In this document: positions 58,630-64,000 of the stretch, piece after piece
How positions within the stretch are numbered: the first letter of the stretch is position 1
Layout of the letters: each line of letters opens with the position of its first letter
Assembly (NCBI GenBank): GCA_017309275.1
Contig: JAFKLT010000036.1
Coordinates: 62,001-126,000 of the forward strand
Source of the DNA: Sphingomonadales bacterium
GTDB taxonomy: Bacteria > Pseudomonadota > Alphaproteobacteria > Sphingomonadales > Sphingomonadaceae
Length of the DNA stretch: 64,000 nt
Direction: 5' to 3'
Position numbers and translations under genes: made by a program
The notes under the pieces: generated by a model
Told to the model about the DNA's origin: nothing
The model's database searches: none
The model's input: the letters and a program-made list of their open reading frames with translations, nothing else

Positions 58630-58758
58630 AATCGCTCCCTGAATAAATTCGGTCGCTGTCCTTTCCGCCGGGAATCCGGCGCAGGCAGCGGAGCAATTGA
58701 GCACAGAGCGGGAGCGGAATTCATAGGGGAACATCGCCGGATTGGAGGGCGACCTCAC

Positions 58759-59613
58759 ATGGCTAATGAGCGAGGGTCTGGGCTATGGCGATGGCGAAAC
58801 CCGGAGATGGATGAGCAGATGACCCTGTCCCAGACGATCGAAGCGCCCGTGACGGTGCGAACGGTGAACGGCGTCTGCCGGATCACCCTCAACCGGCCCG
58901 ACCGGCTGAACGCGGTCACGCCCGATCTCTACGAGGCGCTGGGACCGATCGTCGAGCGCGCGGCGGCAGACTGCGAGGTTCGCTGCGTCGTTCTGACCGG
59001 CGCGGGGAAGGCCTTTTGCGCGGGCCGCGACCTCAAGGCCGGATCGCCCGATCCCGCCGCGGCTTCGGCGGGGGCGTGGATCGAGCGTCGGATCGACTAT
59101 CTGCGCCGCCATGCGCGGATCGCGCATGGTCTTCACACGATGGGCAAGCCGGTAATCGCGATGATCAACGGGGCATGCGCCGGCGCCGGGCTGAGCCTTG
59201 CGGGTGCCTGCGACATTCGCATCGCGGCGCGGTCTGCGGTGCTGACCTCGGCGTTCGTCAAGGTCGGGTTGCCGGGCGACATGGGCGGAATCTGGTTCTG
59301 GTCGCGCATCCTCGGGGCTGGCAAGGCGCGGCGGCTCTATCTGATGAGCGAGCGTTTCGACGCGGACGCGGCGGCGGAATTCGGGATCGTCGATCAGGTC
59401 GTCGACGACGATGCGCTGGCGGAAACGGTCGAGACGCTGGCGAGGTCCTTCGCCGATGGATCGGCGCGTGCCTATCGTTATGCAAAGGAGGCCCTCAACG
59501 CCGCCGAAAGCGCGAACCTCGACGCGATACTCGATCTCGAAGCCTCGCATATGGCGATGGCGGGCATCGACGCCGCTTTCGCCGCCGGGGAGTATGAAAC
59601 ACATCACAGCTGA
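58759..59613 (+). CDS. Enoyl-CoA hydratase/isomerase family protein
   Basis: A crotonase of up to 284 residues. Oxyanion-hole motifs are AGRDLKAG (after the first strand set) and GACAGAGLSLAGACDI; VGLPGDMGGIWFW follows. By eye, the positions of the two catalytic glutamates of hydratases are not Glu (Ser and Phe), so isomerase or lyase activity is as likely as hydration. GGAGGG nine bases before the ATG at 58759 favours the long form; starts at 58807 or 58819 (MTLSQTIEAP) would give a more typical N terminus. It lies next to the dehydrogenase genes, divergently, with a 129-bp gap holding both promoters. Confidence 0.88.
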   Translation: MANERGSGLWRWRNPEMDEQMTLSQTIEAPVTVRTVNGVCRITLNRPDRLNAVTPDLYEALGPIVERAAADCEVRCVVLTGAGKAFCAGRDLKAGSPDPAAASAGAWIERRIDYLRRHARIAHGLHTMGKPVIAMINGACAGAGLSLAGACDIRIAARSAVLTSAFVKVGLPGDMGGIWFWSRILGAGKARRLYLMSERFDADAAAEFGIVDQVVDDDALAETVETLARSFADGSARAYRYAKEALNAAESANLDAILDLEASHMAMAGIDAAFAAGEYETHHS

Positions 59614-59644
59614 CCTGCCCGTCGGGCAGGCGAAGGAGACTATC

Positions 59645-60442
59645 ATGTCGATCATCAAGACCGAAAGGCATGGCGCGATCGCCGTGCTGATCCTCGACCG
59701 CCCCGAAACGATGAACGCGCTGGGTGCGCCGGGTGACGGCGACGCGATCGCGGCGGCTTGCGCTGAAATCAACGCCGACCCCTCGGTGCGCTGCGCCATC
59801 CTGACCGGCAGCGGAAAATGCTTTTCGGCGGGAGGCGATGTGAAGGCGATGCGCGACGGGACCGGCAATTTTTCGGGCGGCGGCGTCCAGATCCGCGAGG
59901 GATATCGCAGCAACATCCATCGCGCGGCGCGCGCACTCTTCGGGCTCGACATGCCGTTGATCGCCGCGGTCAACGGACCCGCGATCGGGCTTGGTTGCGA
60001 CGTTGCCTGCATGGCCGATATCCGCCTTTCATCCGACAGGGCCAAATATGGCGTGACCTTCCTCAAGCTTGGCCTTGTCCCCGGCGACGGCGGAACCTGG
60101 CTCTTGCCGCGAACGATCGGCATGAGCCGCGCCGCCGAGCTTTTCTTCACGGGCGACACGATCGATGCCGACGCGGCGTGCCAGTGGGGCCTGGTCAGCC
60201 GGGTCGTTCCGCATGACGCGTTGATGGATGAAGCCATGGCCCTGGCCGAAAAGATTGCCGCAATGCCGCCGCATGCGCTGCGCATGACGAAGTCGATGCT
60301 GCGTCAGGGGCAGACGGTCACCTATGACACCGCGCTTGAACTGGCCGCGGTGATGCAGTCGGTCAGCCACCTCACGAATGATCACAAGGAGGGCGTGTCG
60401 GCGCTTCTCGAGAAGCGATCACCGAATTTCAACGGGAGCTGA
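59645..60442 (+). CDS. Enoyl-CoA hydratase/isomerase family protein
   Basis: A 265-residue crotonase: ILDRPETMNALGAPGDGDAI, oxyanion-hole motif FSAGGDVKAM, GPAIGLGCDVACMADIRLSS, and GLVPGDGGTWLLPRTIGMSR. The C-terminal HALRMTKSMLRQGQ is typical of the family. At the positions of the two hydratase glutamates I read Asp (CDVA) and Phe, so its reaction could be isomerisation or hydration with altered catalysis. AAGGAG is eight bases before the ATG. It follows the first crotonase by 31 bp and is probably co-transcribed. Confidence 0.9.
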   Translation: MSIIKTERHGAIAVLILDRPETMNALGAPGDGDAIAAACAEINADPSVRCAILTGSGKCFSAGGDVKAMRDGTGNFSGGGVQIREGYRSNIHRAARALFGLDMPLIAAVNGPAIGLGCDVACMADIRLSSDRAKYGVTFLKLGLVPGDGGTWLLPRTIGMSRAAELFFTGDTIDADAACQWGLVSRVVPHDALMDEAMALAEKIAAMPPHALRMTKSMLRQGQTVTYDTALELAAVMQSVSHLTNDHKEGVSALLEKRSPNFNGS

Positions 60443-60463
60443 TGGCGCGCGTGGACCGGCGGG

Positions 60464-61261
60464 TCAGCGCAGCCACCATTTCGCCTTCGGCGCCGTTTTG
60501 CGGTCGACGCTCGCCGTCGAAATGGGGTTGCCGATCTGGGTGTATTTCAGCGCATTTTCCATCGCTTCGCGGTGCGGAAGGCTCAGTGCTTCCCACATCG
60601 CGCGTACCGATCCCTCGATCGCGACCGGATGTTTTTCGGCGATCAGCGAAGCAAGATAGCGCGCTCGTTCCCAGAGCTGGTCGGCCGGGAGCACTTCGGT
60701 CACGAGGCTGATGCGAAGCGCGGTCTGGGCGCTGATGCGCTCATGATTGCCGAGAAGCACCATGCGCTGCACCTCCGAGAAGGGCATACGCGCCATGGCT
60801 CCGACCGGTTCGCACGCCGAGACCATGCCGAAATTGACGTGCGGATCGAAAAAGGTCGATTCCTCGCTGCAGATGATGATGTCGGCTTCGTTGAGAAAAT
60901 AAAAGGCGCCGCCGGCGCACATTCCGGACACCGCGACGATCAGCGGCTTCCATACCTTGTTGCTCTTGGCACCCAGCGATTCGGCGGGGTCGTCGAGCGA
61001 CCAGGGCTTGAGCCGCGACTCGGGCGTGCGATAGGGGGTGACGTCGGGGCCACCCTTGGTGTCTGCGCCTGTACAGAAAGCGGGGCTGGGCGCAGCGCGG
61101 AGCACGATGACGCGCACGTCTTCATCCTCGCGCAGACGCTTCCAGACCTCAACGAATTCGTTCGTCATGTCGCGTGTGAAGCTGTTGTATGCCTCGGGAC
61201 GATTGAGAGTAATCGTCGCAATATGATCGGCGATATCCAGCAATATAGTTTTATAGGCCAT
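60464..61261 (-). CDS. Enoyl-CoA hydratase/isomerase family protein
   Basis: A 265-residue crotonase transcribed toward the preceding one, with 21 bp between the two stops. Motifs: ITLNRPEAYNSFTRDM, FCTGADTKGG, SGMCAGGAFYFLNEADIIIC and FFDPHVNFGMVSACEPVGAM. The GAFYFL loop and the DPHVNFG stretch differ from normal hydratases and resemble those of members found in terpene and isoprenoid catabolic clusters. The gene is divergent from the LysR regulator, separated by 190 bp that contain a TGTG-N9-CACA site, and is therefore the most likely direct target of that regulator. Confidence 0.9.
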   Translation of the reverse strand: MAYKTILLDIADHIATITLNRPEAYNSFTRDMTNEFVEVWKRLREDEDVRVIVLRAAPSPAFCTGADTKGGPDVTPYRTPESRLKPWSLDDPAESLGAKSNKVWKPLIVAVSGMCAGGAFYFLNEADIIICSEESTFFDPHVNFGMVSACEPVGAMARMPFSEVQRMVLLGNHERISAQTALRISLVTEVLPADQLWERARYLASLIAEKHPVAIEGSVRAMWEALSLPHREAMENALKYTQIGNPISTASVDRKTAPKAKWWLR

Positions 61262-61388
61262 TCGTCTCTCACTCCCGGTTTTGCCGCGATCTTGCCGCAT
61301 ATCCTGACAACTTCACAAAGACGAATATAACATCGCCGCGCCCCAATCTCGCATAGGACACGCATCTGCGATTGAAGGGAGGTTGAGT

Positions 61389-61409
61389 TTTGTGTAAGGT
61401 CGTCACAAA
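61389..61409. promoter_or_regulatory. LysR-type palindromic site in the divergent promoter region
   Basis: TTTGTG (61389-61394) and CACAAA (61404-61409) are perfect 6-bp arms with a 9-bp spacer. Inside lies a T-N11-A core, the usual LysR recognition form. It is 42 bp before the LysR start and 127 bp before the divergent crotonase start, fitting autorepression and activation of the target. Confidence 0.6.
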
Positions 61410-61451
61410 TAGAGGGCCCGATAACAGGGAATCATGTGGAGAGGTGAACGG

Positions 61452-62420
61452 ATGTCCAATCTCGATCGTTTGATCCGCTTCTCGGTCGTTGCCGAGGAAA
61501 TGTCATTCAGCAAGGCCGCGCGGCGTCTCAACGTCGACCAGCCCTGGCTGTCGCGGCAGATTCAGCAGCTCGAAGCCCAGATGGGCTTTCCCCTTTTCGT
61601 GCGAAGCACGCGGCGGGTCAGCCTGACGGACGAGGGCGAGGCGCTTTTCGCCTCCGCGCACGAGCTTGCGGAAGCCGCCGAGCAATGCCGTCAGTCATCG
61701 CGCGACCTGATGCGCATGCACAGTCAGACGCTCGTGCTTGGCGTCAATCCCTACACCTTCTGGGTTCCCGCGCGGAAGCTCGCGATCGAGACCTTCCAGG
61801 CCCGGCACCCGCGCGTGACGATCGATATCGTCAGCAATTACAGCGCGCGGCTGATATCGAAATTGCAGAAGCGGCTGATCGACGTCGCGCTTGTCGGGCA
61901 GCCCTGCGAATTTCCCGGGCTGGAGACGCTGATCCTCTATTCGAGCCCCGTGAGCCTGCTGGTTCCGCCTGGCGATCCGCTCGCCGGTCTCGGCAAGGTA
62001 CCGGTGAGCGCGCTCGCGGGCCGCGAGATTCCGGTCACCAACCCCAAGCTCAATCCCGAGCGGTGGGACATGCTCTACAAACCCTTTTTCGACGCCGGCG
62101 CACACCCGATGATCGTCAGTGAGGGGGAAACCGCGGTTCCCTTCTACGCACGCGACCGGGGTTTGCCGGTGCTGACCGTCGGCTGGCCGCACAGCGAACA
62201 GGGCGCGCTCGCGGATTTCATCCATCTCGATATCGAGGACGACGTACCGGTCGCGAAATATGCATTGGTGCGCCGCGAGGAACCCGCGCGTGGTCTGCTC
62301 GATCATTTCTGGCAGACGGCCGAGCGCGTCGCGGCAGAATTCGAGGTGCCGCAGCCCTCGCTTCCGAAGCCTGTCGACAGATCGGTAGACCTCGCTCTGC
62401 AACATGCCCTGGTTGCATGA
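61452..62420 (+). CDS. LysR-family transcriptional regulator
   Basis: A 322-residue regulator: N-terminal winged HTH (LDRLIRFSVVAEEMSFSKAA RRLNVDQPWLSRQIQQLEAQ MGFPLFVRSTRRVSLTDEG, residues 3-60) and a periplasmic-binding-protein-like effector domain (about 90-300; VLGVNPYTFWVPARKLAIE). It likely senses an acid or CoA ester of the degraded compound. The ATG at 61452 is used (GAGAGG upstream); a longer form starting 18 bp earlier adds MWRGER. It is divergent from a crotonase and is followed at 15 bp by the hydrolase gene, which it may drive in the same transcript. Confidence 0.92.
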   Translation: MSNLDRLIRFSVVAEEMSFSKAARRLNVDQPWLSRQIQQLEAQMGFPLFVRSTRRVSLTDEGEALFASAHELAEAAEQCRQSSRDLMRMHSQTLVLGVNPYTFWVPARKLAIETFQARHPRVTIDIVSNYSARLISKLQKRLIDVALVGQPCEFPGLETLILYSSPVSLLVPPGDPLAGLGKVPVSALAGREIPVTNPKLNPERWDMLYKPFFDAGAHPMIVSEGETAVPFYARDRGLPVLTVGWPHSEQGALADFIHLDIEDDVPVAKYALVRREEPARGLLDHFWQTAERVAAEFEVPQPSLPKPVDRSVDLALQHALVA

Positions 62421-62435
62421 AGATCGGCTGAGGAA

Positions 62436-63341
62436 TTGCTGGCATATCCCGATAGTCCCGTTTTCGATATCGAAGGTCCCGACTGGTTTGCATCCGCGCT
62501 CGCGAAGGAGCCCGAACGCGGGACGTGCGAAGTGCTCGGGGCGGCGATCGAAACGCTCGCCTGGGGCGACCGGGGCAAGCCCGGCCTTCTCTTCCTGCAC
62601 GGCAACGGCGGTCATGCCGACTGGTGGCGTTTCATTGCACCCTTTTTCGCCGCGGACTTGCGGGTTGGCGCCATTTCCTGGTCGGGCATGGGGAGATCGG
62701 AATGGCGGACGAGCTATCCGCCCGAGGTGCATCTGGCAGAACTGCTTGCCGGGGCCGAGGCGACGGGACTGTTCGAGGGGCCGGGGCGGCCGTCGATCGT
62801 GGCCCACTCCTTCGGAAGCGCGATCGCACTGAAAGTGGCTGCGAGTCCCGATGGCGCACGCTTCGAGCGGCTGATCGTCGCCGACAATGGCGCACGGCCG
62901 CCGCGCGAGGATGCGTTCGAAAATCGAAAGCCGTGGACGAATCAGGGCTATGCCAGCCTCGATGAGGGCGCGGCGCGGTTCCGTTTGAGGCCCGAGCAAC
63001 GGTGCGACAACGACTATCTCCTGGCCTTCATCGCCCGGCGTTCGCTCGCGCAGCGCGACGGCCGCTGGCACTGGTGTTTCGACCCCGACGCCGACCGCAG
63101 CCGGGGCGTCCCTTTCACGGCCCATTCGGGCGAGGTGATTGCCGCGGCCCAATGTCCGCTCGATTTTCTGTGGGGCGACCGTTCCTCGTTGGTTCCGGGC
63201 GAGGTGATGGCGGCGACGCGCGCGGTTGCGCCGCGCGGAACGCGCTTTGTGACGCTTCCCGATGCCGGACACCATCTGATGCTCGACCAACCGCTCGGCT
63301 TTGTCGCCGCGGTCCGGGCGCTCCTCGAGCCTAGGGTTTGA
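62436..63341 (+). CDS. Alpha/beta-hydrolase-fold protein
   Basis: A 301-residue hydrolase with LLFLHGNGGHADWWRFIAPF (oxyanion HG motif), the nucleophile elbow VAHSFGSAIALKVA (Ser in HSFGS), a likely acid in DFLWGDRSSLVPGE and the catalytic His in LPDAGHHLMLDQP. The set of Ser, Asp and His is complete. It may hydrolyse an ester or a C-C bond in the pathway. The start is a TTG at 62436, because no ATG or GTG gives the N terminus; GAGGA is nearly adjacent to it, so the exact start is uncertain. Its end overlaps the convergent SDR gene by 11 bp. Confidence 0.85.
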   Translation: MLAYPDSPVFDIEGPDWFASALAKEPERGTCEVLGAAIETLAWGDRGKPGLLFLHGNGGHADWWRFIAPFFAADLRVGAISWSGMGRSEWRTSYPPEVHLAELLAGAEATGLFEGPGRPSIVAHSFGSAIALKVAASPDGARFERLIVADNGARPPREDAFENRKPWTNQGYASLDEGAARFRLRPEQRCDNDYLLAFIARRSLAQRDGRWHWCFDPDADRSRGVPFTAHSGEVIAAAQCPLDFLWGDRSSLVPGEVMAATRAVAPRGTRFVTLPDAGHHLMLDQPLGFVAAVRALLEPRV

Positions 63342-64000
63342 TCATGCGCGTTCGCGGCGCCGTGAACGGTGGCCCGCCGAGCGAATGGCGCAGATTCTCC
63401 CCGCCGTCGATCGTCACCGTCGTCCCGGAAAAATAGACGCCATAGGCCGAGCAGAGGTAGAGCGCCGCCGCCACGACATCGTCGACCGTCCCGATCCGCC
63501 CGAGCGGGACCGTGTCGCCGGGATGAATGCCGCGCTGTTCAGCCAGTTCAAAGGCGGGGTCGTCCCGCCCTTCGATCATGCCGGTCGCAATGACGTTGCA
63601 CCGTATCGCATCCTCCGCCCATTCGACCGCAAGGCTGCGCGCGAGATTCTGGAGCGCCGCCGATGCAGCAGCCGTCACCGACGAGCCCGGCAGGCCAAGC
63701 TCGACGGCCTCGGTCAGCATCAGGATCGATCCGCCACCCCGCGCCAGTTGCCGGCGCCGCGCGAACTCGGTCGAATAGTCGAATGCCGTGTCGAAGAGGC
63801 GGCTCATCACACTTCGCGCCTGCGCCAGCGGAATATTTTCGGCCGGTACAAGCGTCTTTTGCCAGATGCAGTTCACCAATATGTCGACGGGGCGTCCGAC
63901 GCTTTCGAAGCCCGCGGCCGCGCGCTCGCCATCGGCGGCAATGAAGACATCACCGCCGAGTTCGGCAAACGCCGCCGCGAGGCCGCGCGAAACCGGATCG
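63331..64000 (-). CDS. SDR-fold protein lacking the catalytic YxxxK (5' end outside the window)
   Basis: The C-terminal 222 residues of a short-chain dehydrogenase/reductase family protein; the cofactor-binding start is beyond the right edge. VDILVNCIWQKTLVPAENI replaces the usual NNAG strand, IRCNVIATGMIEGRDDP and SAYGVYFSGTTVTIDGGENL are typical SDR parts. The catalytic region, expected as YxxxK before ALxxLxRSLAVEWA, reads SSVTAAASAALQNL: the Tyr and Lys are replaced by Thr and Ser. The open frame is otherwise intact, so this may be an inactive SDR homologue with a structural or regulatory job, or use a different mechanism. Confidence 0.85.
   Translation of the reverse strand, partial: DPVSRGLAAAFAELGGDVFIAADGERAAAGFESVGRPVDILVNCIWQKTLVPAENIPLAQARSVMSRLFDTAFDYSTEFARRRQLARGGGSILMLTEAVELGLPGSSVTAAASAALQNLARSLAVEWAEDAIRCNVIATGMIEGRDDPAFELAEQRGIHPGDTVPLGRIGTVDDVVAAALYLCSAYGVYFSGTTVTIDGGENLRHSLGGPPFTAPRTRMIKP

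Noticed and set aside
53305-63341. Assigning the catabolic cluster to steroid degradation specifically
   Set aside because: Gene types fit, but no ring-cleavage or steroid-specific enzyme is present in the window, so the substrate was left open.
1-64000. CRISPR arrays or insertion sequences
   Set aside because: No regularly spaced repeats with unique spacers and no transposase genes with terminal repeats were seen.

Overview
The window reads as chromosome of a GC-rich alphaproteobacterium of the order Sphingomonadales, most like Sphingopyxis or a close relative. This is an inference from gene order (rpmH-rnpA-yidD-yidC-engB; pcm-tolC-popZ; mutY beside a DUF721 gene, two DsbA-like genes, smc and ubiA), from the TonB-dependent receptor and the Tad-type genes, and from overall protein style. 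No rRNA is present and one tRNA (Cys) was found.

Left part (1-12.6 kb). A dapE fragment, a cupin and small housekeeping genes come first, then the rpmH operon, all on the minus strand. From 12.6 kb back to 6.8 kb runs a long minus-strand run of small stress and detoxification genes headed by a TetR regulator: glyoxalase-fold (VOC) proteins, DUF4287, two glutathione S-transferases, a doubled DUF1428 protein and a membrane protein. The TetR promoter carries a palindromic operator between -35 and -10. One VOC gene in the run is broken by a single in-frame amber codon.

Middle part (12.6-41 kb). This is ordinary chromosome: comM, a GGDEF protein, a bactofilin overlapping an M23 peptidase, a membrane methyltransferase-like protein, a TonB receptor, gshA, rsmE, a TadG/TadE/TadE operon, ubiA, smc, two DsbA-like genes, a DUF721 gene, mutY, a serine hydrolase, nudC, a popZ-like gene, tolC and pcm.

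Mobile element (41.2 to about 53 kb). A tyrosine recombinase sits 167 bp after tRNA-Cys. It is followed by a membrane protein, an AlpA-like excisionase, a ribbon-helix-helix protein, a TraD-like coupling ATPase and a MobF relaxase-helicase. No mating-pair-formation genes are seen, so this looks like an integrative mobilizable element. Its cargo includes an RNxxxH HEPN-like protein with a 75-residue partner, a fused nucleotidyltransferase-HEPN protein, and a degenerate paralogue of that nucleotidyltransferase translationally coupled to an orphan ECF sigma factor. This cargo is the best candidate in the window for an undescribed system. No right attachment site was recognised.

Right part (53.3-64 kb). 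A catabolic cluster: a DUF35 protein coupled to a thiolase-fold protein, an MFS transporter, two acyl-CoA dehydrogenase subunits, three crotonase-fold enzymes, a LysR regulator, an alpha/beta hydrolase and an SDR-fold protein lacking the usual catalytic Tyr and Lys. The gene set resembles CoA-dependent breakdown of a bulky acid such as a steroid or isoprenoid side chain; the substrate is not visible in the sequence. Whether this cluster belongs to the chromosome or to the element is undecided.
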